From Halocafeteria seosinensis (taxonomy: Eukaryota > Sar > Bigyra > Bicosoecida), in contig LVLI01000349.1 in the NCBI GenBank assembly GCA_001687465.1, positions 1 through 37,143 of the forward strand: a DNA stretch of 37,143 nucleotides, written 5' to 3'. Every line of letters starts with the position of its first letter. Positions within the stretch are counted from its first letter, which is position 1. The translations under genes and the position numbers were made by a program. Shown piece by piece: positions 10,894-20,900 of this stretch. The notes under the pieces were generated by a model. That model did not search any database, was not told where the DNA came from, and saw only the letters and a program-made list of their open reading frames with translations.

Positions 10894-12745
10894 ATGAAGT
10901 TGCCGGCTATTGTAATTGGGTTTTTATTCCTCCTTGGCAGCGTCCATGGAGCCATTGACGTGCTGGATGTCAAGGAGGACACGCGTCCGATCATCCACAT
11001 CTTGGATTTCGGGTTTGACCCTCATGGAAAAGCTAAATTCAACGTCACAAATTTCAAGACGACCACCAAAGAGGGCGCCAAAGCCGGGTTTGCTCTATTG
11101 AATGTAAGGACCTCTCAAATGATCGATTCCTCTCCTTTTTCTGGATAAGGATGCTCGTGGTTCTATGGTGATGATGCTTGCAGACCAAGTCGGAAGTGGG
11201 AGTGGACAAGCTGATTGAGCAATTGAAGGCTGCCAACAAGTGCATATTTGACGTTCAAGTCGATCAAATGTATACAGCAATTATGCAAGGTGGCGAGCAG
11301 AAGAAGCCCCTAACAAAGGTTCAGAAAGACTTTGACGTACGTTGACTTCTTATTCTGTTCTTTGTTCGACCGTATGGATCACGACGTGTGTGTGTGTGTG
11401 TGTGTGTGTGTTTGACCCACAGATCAAGGATGGGGGTTTCTACAGCCTTCTGTACCAAAACTGTGATCAATCCCAGGAATCTCGTCCAAGGACAACATTC
11501 CGGGTAAGTTTATTCGGTAAAACTTAGCGTTTTTGTATTGCAACATTCTTCGTCTTTCTTTGTGGAACGTGCAGCTTCAAACGGAGACGTTCAACGTGAA
11601 CGATGACGGCAGCAAGGACTACCTGCCCGCAGGTCAAAGACCCTTACCCACAATTTTCTTTTTCATGTCTTGTGTGTTTGCTGTTATGTTTGGGGTGTGG
11701 GTAGTCCACTTGCGCCGAAACTCGGAGAAAATCCATAAGATTCACCATTTGATGACTGCCTTGGTGGCTTTCAAATGCTTGACAGTTTTATTTGAAGGCG
11801 TTCGCTATCATTTCATCCGAATACTCGGACATCCTACTGGATGGAGCATCCTTTATTACACATTGAACTTCATTAAGGGCATGCTCTTCTTTACGGTCAT
11901 CTTACTGATTGGCATGGGGTGGAGCATGCTAAAGCCGTTCCTCAATGATAGAGAAAAGAAAATTATGCTTGTTGTGTTACCACTACAAGTCTTATTCAAC
12001 ATTGCGATTATTGTCGTAAGTGGCAATCGTTTCTTTCTAGGGAAAAAATATGGACCGAATGCCTATCTTTATGTTTTTGCAGACCGGAGAAGCTTCCCCT
12101 GGGTCACTCTCTTCCGTCAGGTGGTCCGTGCTCCTGCATCTTGCAGACTTCATTTGCTGCCTGCTCATCATCCTACCGATTATGTGGTCAATAAGGCAAA
12201 TTAGGATAGCGTCCGCAGCAGATGGTAAAGCCCAACAAACATTGGATCGACTAACTCAATTCCAATCCTTCTACCTGTACACCGTCTGCTACCTCTACTT
12301 TACACGGATCATCGTGTATCTGCTGGTAGCGTCGCTTCCGTACAGCAATTATTTCGTTGCGCCATTACTTGCAGAGGTAGCTGCTGTTGCATACTACATT
12401 GGTACTGGTACGTACTTTTAATCAACCTACCTGATGATTTTCTGATCCTGTAACTCTCGGTACTGCAACTGACTTGACGCAGGTTGGAGATTCCGGCCTA
12501 ACAGCGACAACCCTTATGTGAGAGTGCGCTCCGACAGTGAGGACGAAGACGACGAAGAGTTTGGGTTGAACGGTAGGTACCGTGCAGTTTCTACTCGTTC
12601 CGGCAGATCCGCTAACTCGTGAATGCGTGATACAGATGATCCCGACGTGGAAGATGGCCAGACGTTGGAAATGACAGGAAGTGTAAAGCGTACTGGTGGA
12701 CATTCGGAGGATCACGAACTTGGAGTTGATGAACGAAGGGACTAA
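10894..12745 (+). CDS. GPR107/GPR108-like lung seven-transmembrane protein, seven exons
   Basis: Exons are 10894-11103, 11184-11336, 11423-11503, 11575-12015, 12083-12407, 12483-12572 and 12636-12745, giving 469 residues. A signal peptide (MKLPAIVIGFLFLLGSVHG) precedes a luminal domain that starts with the family pattern DTRPIIHILDFGFDPHGKAK. Seven membrane helices follow from about residue 195, including ILLIGMGWSMLKPFLNDREK, a signature block of the family. After the last helix comes GWRFRPNSDNPYVRV, also characteristic, then an acidic cytosolic tail. Family members act in the Golgi/endosomal trafficking route; animal GPR107 cycles through the trans-Golgi network. Intron 2 contains a (TG)n run. 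It is convergent with the epimerase gene, stop codons 72 bp apart. Confidence 0.93.
11385..11411. repeat. (TG)n microsatellite in an intron
   Basis: About 13 TG units lie close to the 3' end of intron 2 of the GPR107-like gene, just before the acceptor. The acceptor (cag at 11420-11422) is intact. Confidence 0.9.
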
Positions 12746-12817
12746 CGCTTTACAACAAACATTCACTGCACACTTATTTTGTACATTCGAGCGTATATGG
12801 TTACCACTCTGATGAAC

Positions 12818-14109
12818 TTATGAAGTGAAATGCACAACTTGTGATAACCTCCAACAACGATCAGATGGGGCAAGTTCTACGTGCTGCGATACTTTCCCAG
12901 GCTCGACACAAACATACTTCTCAAACTCTTCATCACCAAGATCCCCTATGTTTTTCGCCTTCTGTTCTCCGCAGTTCCACACAACTATGTCCGCCGGTTG
13001 TCTATCCATGTTTCCATCTCCCCTTTCCGTTTCCACGTAAGCTCGAATATGAGCAGTATACGTGCCCGAGCTCATTCGAGAATGGCGACCGGGCTTTCCA
13101 ATTCCCGTTACTTTGATCACTCGTTCTTCTGGGACATTTTGGTAGATCCTATCCATTTCTCCCTGAATAACATTAACTTCGTAAGTCTCCTCAAATTCCT
13201 TAAAACCTTGGGTTTTATCCTTAAAATGCACTCCATACAAACCTGCGTAACCACTCGCAAGAGTGAGCATGAGTTCAATTGAATTTTACGGACGGTTTCC
13301 TATCTTACCGGAAAATGTGGTCGATCGAACATCATACAATTGGTAGTACGTATGTTGTAAGGCATCGAAGTAAATCGCTTCAGCTCCTTCGTTGAACACT
13401 CTGCATGTACGAAAACGATCAAATTGTTTCCGGAACTAATCGGCACTCAGCCATGGTCACCATCGTACTCTAAATTTGTAACGAGGCTCTCATCTTCAAT
13501 TTTGACCGTATACTCTAAGCGGACATTGTGCTTCCATTCAGGATGGAAGTCTCCATCCGGTTTGAACTCAAACTTTCCCACTCCATTCAGTTGGCTGAGT
13601 TCAATGCACCTCCACGGCGCATCTCGGACAACACCGTGTTTGGGCAATGGTCCCTGTGTCGGGAAACGAAGGCATGGTTCAACACACTGTTAATCATGAG
13701 CTTCTTGCATGGGGCAGTCACTGACTTGATCGGCGAATTGGGGGAAAACGAGAGGAATTCCCCCACGAATAACGGAGTTTCCATCGAACTTTGCTTCCTT
13801 TGAGACAAAGAGCATTTCGACGCCTGTACGACAACGGGTGACCAGGTAAATTTTCGGCTGCGCGGTACCATCAGCTTGCACCTACCTCTAAAGTTCTTGT
13901 AGGAAGTGACCGTCGCTCCATGGAGATATACCTGCAGGAAAACAGGCACAGCAAGCGCTCAGATCATGCTCTTGAAACATATACCCGAAAAGACACTTCC
14001 ATACCTCAGCGGACGCCCCACTTGAATGGGTAATGACCACTTTCGGTTGGCCATTGACCCCTTTCTCGGGTTCAATTGGTTCTTGAGGCGATTTTTGCGG
14101 GGAGGCCAT
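12818..14109 (-). CDS. Glucose-6-phosphate 1-epimerase (D-hexose-6-phosphate mutarotase), six exons
   Basis: Exons are 14005-14109, 13886-13931, 13726-13823, 13469-13653, 13309-13400 and 12818-13242, giving 316 residues. It interconverts the alpha and beta anomers of glucose 6-phosphate in the cytosol. Family blocks appear in order: VYLHGATVTSYKNFRG, LFVSKEAKFDGNSVIRGG, GIPLVFPQFADQGPLPKHG, NLEVFNEGAEAIYFDALQH followed by TYY, and in the C-terminal third DIVVWNCGEQKAKNIGDLG and EKYVCVEPG. The His of PKHG and the His of QHTYY are the conserved aldose-1-epimerase-fold histidines. The second exon is only 46 bp. The junctions were fixed by restoring these blocks. The gene is divergent from the ADP-ribosylglycohydrolase gene, with 482 bp between starts. 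Confidence 0.93.
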
Positions 14110-14263
14110 TTCTCTTGAATCCTCAAGTAAAGTCTAAAACAGAGAAATCAACAGGTATAGATAGCTGTATAATGTAAAGTATCCAGCTATATCTTCACGC
14201 GCGGAGGCTTCTACAAGGTCAATAGCACGCAGTATGCACCTCCCACTCTACAATCTTCAGACT

Positions 14264-14296
14264 ACTTCCTCTCTCTCTCTCTCTCTCGTTCTCTCT
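14264..14296. repeat. (CT)n pyrimidine tract
   Basis: An uninterrupted CT run of about 24 bases continues into a ctctctt tail. It lies about 155 bp upstream of the epimerase start, on the opposite strand (AG-rich on that gene's sense strand). Confidence 0.85.
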
Positions 14297-14390
14297 TAAC
14301 GCTACGAAGAGGACAACCTTCTAAGGGGAAATGTCGTCTAATACGCCCTGTGTGAGAATGAATCGAAATGTTCTTCGATATCCAACGCAA

Positions 14391-14406
14391 GTTGAAGTTC
14401 AACTTC
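14391..14406. promoter_or_regulatory. TTCAAC-type element, inverted variant (copy 3)
   Basis: GTTGAAGTTCAACTTC combines a reverse-strand GTTGAA with a forward TTCAACTTC, so it is nearly palindromic. It begins 201 bp upstream of the ADP-ribosylglycohydrolase start and 282 bp from the divergent epimerase start. Confidence 0.45.
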
Positions 14407-14591
14407 ACAAATACCCATTTTCACATGATATGAACCATTTGTATCAAGGGAGTTCCAGTTAGTGGCATTGTAATGAATTTGCTTGGTCAGTGACGTATTA
14501 GAACGTGTGAATTTCCCCTTGTGGTAGGGTTGGTGAAATTCATTCAGATTTGGAAATAAACGGGTTACAATTGCTTCTGGAACCTGAAATT

Positions 14592-15592
14592 ATGACGAGT
14601 ACGAAATTATCTCGAGCTCAGGGATGTATGTTAGGGAGTGCCATCGGCGATGCCTTGGGAACCACCGTCGAGTTTTATCCCGCAATGGATCCATACAACC
14701 CTGAGGTGACGGATATAGTGGGAGGTGGAATATTCAACCTGAACCCCGGAGAGTGGACAGATGATACATCACTGGCGCTGTGCCTCGCGGATAGTCTCCT
14801 CAGCAAGAAACGGTTGGACCTGTCAGATCAGCTACAGCGATATGTAAGATGGATGAGGGAAGGAGAAAATTCTAGCAATGGTGTCTGTTTTGACATTGGG
14901 AACACTACTCGAAATGCCCTCGAGCGGTTTGAAAGAAACGGGGAGCCATACGCTGGAGGGACAATGACTTACAGTTCAGGTAAGACTAGAAACTGTTGGA
15001 CTAATGAGGTGTCGATCCTAGTGACTGAGTAAGCTATTTCGGAATCACAGGTAACGGGTCGTTGATGAGGCTTGCACCCATACCAGTAGCGGCGCCTTCG
15101 TTGGACACAGCTATACAGTGGGCTGGAGAGCAATCCAAAACCACACATAACACGGAAGAGGCCATTCATTCCTGCCAAGTATTCGCTGCAATGATGTACA
15201 TGGCTATAGAAGGTTGTTCTAAAGAGGAGATTTTAAACTGTCGTTCCATTACGACAAAGTCTTGGACGGAAAAAGTCGATGCCATTGTGAATGGTTCGTT
15301 CAAGGCGAAGGAACCACCAGAGATCAACGGTTCTGGGTACGTTATCAATACTCTCGAAGCAGTACTTTGGGCCTTCAACAAGTCGTCCAACTTTAAAGAT
15401 GGGGCGATCTTAGTAGTGAACTTGGGAAAGGATGCCGACACGACAGGGGCAATATACGGAGCTCTGGCTGGAGCCTACTATGGTATCACCGGAATCCCAG
15501 AGAAGTGGCGTACAACCGTCGCTTGGTCGGACCATATCAAGAACCTTGCCACCCAGTTGTTTCAGTCTCGTGGAGAAATGGACATTGCTTAG
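14592..15592 (+). CDS. ADP-ribosylglycohydrolase (DraG/ARH family), two exons
   Basis: Exons 14592-14979 and 15051-15592 give 309 residues with a 71 bp intron. Enzymes of this family remove ADP-ribose from proteins or related ADP-ribosyl compounds using a pair of magnesium ions. Visible motifs are GSAIGDALGTTVEF near the N-terminus, GEWTDDTSLALCLADSLL (metal-binding Thr-Asp-Asp), GNGSLMRLAPIPVAAPS restored across the intron, and NLGKDADTTGAIYGALAGA with the second metal-binding Asp-Asp-Thr group. All metal ligands are present. The substrate cannot be told from sequence. I start at the ATG giving MTSTKLSRAQG because the family's first motif follows at once; the frame is open 14 codons further upstream without a better ATG. 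Confidence 0.92.
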
Positions 15593-16063
15593 CTTACCTT
15601 CGCTACAGGCACTTCTGTAGCGTACACAAATGGCTGACACGGCCACGACGGGAACTGTAAAGGTGGTTGTACCTACGTTGGCATGCAAACAACCATGCTC
15701 AATGTGCCGGTGATCAATATACTGCAAGCCGAAATTCCTAGTCTCTGTAAGTATCCCGACTATTTAGCGTCCCATTTCGCGCCAAAGTTTTCGGCGGGTT
15801 GGTGACCTGAAAACTACATATAACCGGCGAAATCCGCTGACGCAGTGCTGAGTCACGCTACGTTCCAAACTTCAACTTCAACTAGCAGGGTGGTTCTCTG
15901 AGAACACAGGTGTGTGTACGTAGTCTTACGCGAGTGCAATGGAAGGATTTAGTGCCTTAATGTTTGTGGAAGCTTGCCGTAAGGTGGTGCGCCGCATGGG
16001 TGTCCCAATGGCTCCGTATACGTGAACAGAGAGCGGTGGCTTGGTGGTGCGATTCCAAACAAC
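15593..16063. other. Intergenic region upstream of the MFS transporter
   Basis: This 471 bp gap between two genes on the same strand holds the TTCAAC dimer at 15869-15882. I see no exon. Several short upstream ATGs precede the chosen MFS start, including one at 15939. Confidence 0.5.
15869..15882 (+). promoter_or_regulatory. TTCAAC direct dimer, promoter element candidate (copy 4)
   Basis: ACTTCAACTTCAAC, identical to copies 1 and 2, begins 195 bp upstream of the MFS transporter start codon. Confidence 0.5.
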
Positions 16064-17924
16064 ATGGACGGCCAGAATCACCAAGACCGCGATTCTTCGG
16101 AGAAAACCCGATTCGACCTGCGCGATCCCCTTTTCAAAGAGTACACAAATTTACAGGAGGAGGAACGAGCCATGCGTTCATCGTTGAATGGGTCAAGACA
16201 AGTGGGGGAGGACGACCTGAACCGAAACTCCCCGGACGCTGCTGGAGTTGGGTTCGGAAATGGTGATGACCAGGACGGTACCATTCAAGACAGTTCATAC
16301 GCTACCTTAGACGCATGGATTGAGGGTGACGAAAGCTTTGGCAAATTCCAAGGATTTATCGTCGCACAAGCGGCGCTTGCGTGGTTCGCCGTTAGCTTCC
16401 TGTGGCTCTCGTTAACCTTTACCGCTCCCCTCATTCAAGATGATTTGAACATCAACAAGGCCCAAAGTGGGCTGGCAGGTAGTGCTCTGTTTGGTGGTGC
16501 AGCCGGTGGGACGTATTTGATTAGCTCGTTTGCAGACTATGTGGGACGGAAACGAGCTATACTGTGGTCGACATGGATGGCCGCGGCAAGTGGGGTGGGC
16601 ACTGCATTTGTGCGGAACTATGCTGAACTAGTTGTCGTAAGGCTGCTCAACGGCTTTCTGAGTGCTGGAATGTGCACGATTGGCTACTGCCTTGTCGTCG
16701 AGTACACGCCTCTTAAATGGCGAGCTCGCGCCGGAATTTCGTTGAATGTAGCGTGGAGCATTGCAGCTGCGGTGGTAAGTTGAACACTTCGGTAAAGCCG
16801 CATTTTCGGGTAGAGCGCTTGTATCATTCTACTTGGCATTTGCAGCTCGCTGGAGTAGCGTATGCTTCACGGGAAATGTCTTGGAGATACTACCAAGTCT
16901 GGATGTCTGTCCCGACGATTGTAGCCTCGATCGCACTGGTTTGGATGCCCGAATCCGCTCGGTGGTTGTACCTGAAGAAGCGTTATGTTGATGCAGAGAA
17001 ATGCCTCCATAAAATGTCAAGATGGAATGGAATTCGATTAGAAGAAGGCACCGTACTTGTAAGGGAAAACAGCAAGAAGGAGGATTCTTACGATGAGGGC
17101 GAAGTTGGCGATAACCAAAGTTCGACTATGTCACGCCATTGTGAGTCGGCTCGAACCCTTGACAACCCAAGCGACGCCGTAAGCTCTGAGCACGAGGATG
17201 AGAATGACTTTGAAGAGCTCCTTGGTCGTAATCAAGGAACCAGAAGCACAAAGAAAGCGCAGCATCCCATGTATATACTCTGTTGCGAGAATAAGACTGT
17301 CGCTGTGTATACTGTGATTTTGTGCTATTCTTGGTTTGTTAATAGCCTTCTTTACTACGGGCTAAGCTTAAACGCTTCTAACCTAAGGTACGTGGTTTGT
17401 GCACTGGTTCACAGGGACAACAATGTGGAACGGCGCAATTTTTGATACGATGCAGTGGTTCCTCGTACACGAATGCTACGTTGGCCGGCGCTTTGGAGCT
17501 ACCTGCCCTTTTCTGTGCCGCCTACCTCGTTGATGCCATTGGGAGGAGATTTTCAGTTTGTGGCTTTGTGGGATTAGCTGGAATTGCGCTCATTGCATCG
17601 ATACTCGTTCCTAGTTCCAGAGCTGCCACAGGGCTCGCTTTAGTCGGTAAATTTGGGATAACGGGTAGTTTTATACTACTCTATGTATTTACAACCGAGG
17701 TTGTTCCTACCCAGACGCGAGCCACAGCGTTGGGACTTTGTAGTTTAAGTTCTCGTGTGGCAAGTATTGCTTCTCCTCTATTGGTGGATTTGTTTCCCGG
17801 CAGCAGAGTTGTCTTGGCTATTATGGGAGTTTTGGCATTGGTCGCTTCGGGGATGGTTTTACTGATTAAGGAAACTAGGTCTCAGACACTGGGTCAGGCT
17901 CCTGTAGCAAAGGAATCAAGATAG
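16064..17924 (+). CDS. Major facilitator superfamily transporter (SLC22/SV2-like), three exons
   Basis: Exons are 16064-16774, 16846-17387 and 17456-17924, giving 573 residues. About 85 hydrophilic N-terminal residues precede TM1 (FIVAQAALAWFAVSFLWLSL). The loop between TM2 and TM3 carries DYVGRKRA, the MFS signature, and its second-half repeat is VDAIGRRF. MPESARWLYLKKRY after TM6 is typical of organic-ion and sugar-porter branches. A long acidic cytosolic loop of about 120 residues separates the halves. The last intron uses the acceptor at 17455; the nearer AG at about 17414 would lead to a stop, while this choice gives LSLNASNLSGSSYTNATLAG, as in the family. Substrate unknown. Its coding end overlaps the DNA2 coding end by 9 bp. 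Confidence 0.88.
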
Positions 17925-20900
17925 TGTGGTATGCTTCTTGTAGGGTCCCGAGCCTGTGCGGGAGGTGGGACGTTGTCGTTTCGATCGTGCAGTGTTTCCT
18001 CGCGAATCGAACGGATTAGGAACTGTAATTCGGTCTGGTGGACGAGCGATGGCATCAAATCCACCCTCGTAGCCAGTTGCTTGTTCTCTTTCTGCTTGCT
18101 GTGATTCGATTTTATTCATTAGAGTTTGAAGCTCCGAATCAAGGGCTGTGTCAGCCTGTGGTATGTAGCTGTCCTTCAGTTTTCTCTTAGATTTCTGGGA
18201 AGTGGACTTTGTTCTCCCCGCAGATTTGTAATTCCTTGACAACGAACTAGCAGACAATATATAATTCACCATTTTTTGGTTGTTCCACTGAGGTGGAAAC
18301 TGGACAATGTTATTTCTTCCTTGGACCAGCTGTAACAGTGAGCTCAAGAGAGGACTGGTAGAGAGGGTTGTAAGCGAACCTAGCAAAAATAGCTTTGTTT
18401 TCGCCCTTGTCAGAGCGACGTTAATTCGCCGTAAATCATTCAGCAGTCTACCGACCTCCTGAGGCTCATTTGATCGTACAAATGACATGATTATGACAGA
18501 CTTATCCCTTCCCTGGAAGCGATCGATAGTAGAGATTTCGATATCTTCCCAACGGGTCCCTTTTAAATCATACTTGTTGCTTAGACCCTGAAACATCTGA
18601 TGCAACAGCCGCAGCTGTGCCCTATAGGGTGATGCCACTCCCACGTCAGAAAGATCTCCTCCGGCCAATGCAATTCCGGCTAGTATAGTTAAGATAGTCT
18701 CAGCTTCTAAAACATTAGTGATCCCACCGCTGGTGGCTTTTGAGTTGACAACTGTCTTATCATCGTGAGCGAGGCGTCTCTCTTGCCTTTGAGACTTATC
18801 CGGAAAACTGTCAGTATCAAGGAATATAACCGAGCTTTCTGGGCCTAACCATTTACCAAGTGCTCTAACGCATGACCCAAAACTCATGTCTTGCAGATTG
18901 GCGGCAGAAAGACTCGACAATTTTGGTAAACGGTAGCAACCATCCTTTACAGTCGAATTTGCGCACTTGAGTTTACCCTCATAAACTAGAGAATTAGCTA
19001 AAGTCTGGATGTCCTCGTTCATGCGATACTGGTATCGCAAAAATACCAAAGAGAAAGGATACTTAGAGGTCAGACGTTGGAACAAAGAAACATCCAGACC
19101 GGCTTTTCGTGACGCTGGGGAGGACACCAACGGAGGCAATTGTTTTGCATCGCCTACGAGGACGAATCGCCGGGCTGCCAGTAATGGTCCGAGACATATT
19201 GGCTCTAAAATCTGCGATGCTTCATCCACAATGCAGAAGTCAAATGACCGCTTACGCAGCAACTGATGATTCATGCCCATAGCTGTAGTGGCAACTACCT
19301 GTGTCTTTTCCACCAGTTCTCTGATAGCTCCTACGGTGTTTGCTTCCCGACTCTTGGCCTTGTTATCGAAACACGAACTTCTGACATCGGGGTGTACAGC
19401 CGCTTCACGGCCTAATCGCAGCACATCTACTCCAGAAGACAGCAACTTCAAAACTACATTATCGACTGCAGAGTGGGTAAATGCAGATACCAAGACAGAA
19501 AATCCGAAACTAGTGAGGGCCCTCACGATGAATGCGATGGTCATCGTTTTCCCAGTACCAGGCATGCCTTGCAAACACAGAAAGCCTTCTTGGCAGGAAA
19601 ACACAGATGACACTGCCTTCTTTTGGTCGGAATTGAGGGTGTCTTTGAACTCGGTTTCCAGTCGCTGCAGAGTAGAAGAATTGGATAAAAACGTTTGTAA
19701 AGAAGGAAGTTCCAACATGTTCGAGTGGTCTCCGCTATGCCGATTGTGTAGCAGTTGTTCCGCATGATCAATTGCGTTTCTCTTGGAAAGGTCTACGTAC
19801 TGAGCCTCCTTCAGAAGCTTCACGGCGTCACGTGCAGACATACGCAGCATTTCCCACGGAAGGCAGCCGATCATACGCGGAATGCTATCATTGTTCAGGC
19901 CGTCTCCCGTTAAGAGTCTTCTCAAGAAGGTATGTCCGGTGCCAAAGTCGAGGTGCTGCTTCAATCCTTGGGGTACTAGTTCCCGTTCTCCTTCATATAG
20001 CTCCGGAAACGCTCCCACGAACAGGCGCAACATATTCGTCTTGGCGATTCTACCAAGGTTTGAAATTTCGTCCCGGTCTATTCTCCAACCAAAATTAGAA
20101 TTAATCGACTCAATAAGCGTTCGATACTGTGAGAAAGTGTCCGTCTTACCGATGGCTCTTTCTTCAGATACCATCCTGAAAAAGCTGGCAAGGTTGTGAG
20201 AAAACTGCACTCTGCAAGAATTCCTTCGTACACTAGTTACGTTGCCAACACTGATACCCAGTTGAAGTTTCGGAATTGACAAGGTGACCCGATCACCCAC
20301 ATTGATGTCGTATTCCTCTAAGGCAAACTCAGAATCAGTAGGGCGTCTAAAGCCAACATCTAGAGACGAAAACAAGTCATCACAATCCACTTCCTCCATT
20401 CCCACTATATGTAATGGCCAGACAGAGCTGTTATTTCCCTGGTCTACTGGAGCGAGCCAATGACCTCCACGTGAAGCAACGAGGTTCTCGTATCCTTTCT
20501 TGACAGTGTTTGAATCCTCGCCGAGAAAGTTTACGCCTACACCGGAAGTTCTTAGCTTCAAGGATGAGTAATTCTCTTCTTCTGTCATTAGCGACCACCA
20601 CTTACGCAAATACTGAAAATCACTGACACCGAGACGCGAACGAATCCAAGAAACCGAAGTACGGAGAGTCTGGGAGAACAAATTCTCCAAACTCAACGGC
20701 GACGCACTTCCCAACAAGGTGCAATATGGCAACACACTGCAGTAATCACATTGCGAAGCGTTGTCTACCATTGGTGGAAGAGACGGTAGTCTGTAAGCTC
20801 CATCCTCAATATCCGATGCTCCACTCTTGAGGGGATTGTGCCTGATCTTGGACAGCATTTTGGCTACGCGATTCCTCTGGATGAGCAGACATGCAACTTC

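Larger units (their letters stand above)
14110..14591. other. Divergent promoter region, epimerase / ADP-ribosylglycohydrolase
   Basis: Non-coding gap with a CT-rich microsatellite at about 14264-14296 and the inverted TTCAAC-type element at 14391-14406. No exon seen. Confidence 0.55.

Noticed and set aside
17388-17414. A 27 bp intron in the MFS gene using the nearer AG
   Set aside because: It is too short and leads to an in-frame stop; the acceptor at 17455 gives a normal 68 bp intron and a family-like junction.
19009-19767. Plus-strand open frames opposite DNA2
   Set aside because: They are shadows of the conserved helicase motifs on the other strand and show no domain of their own.
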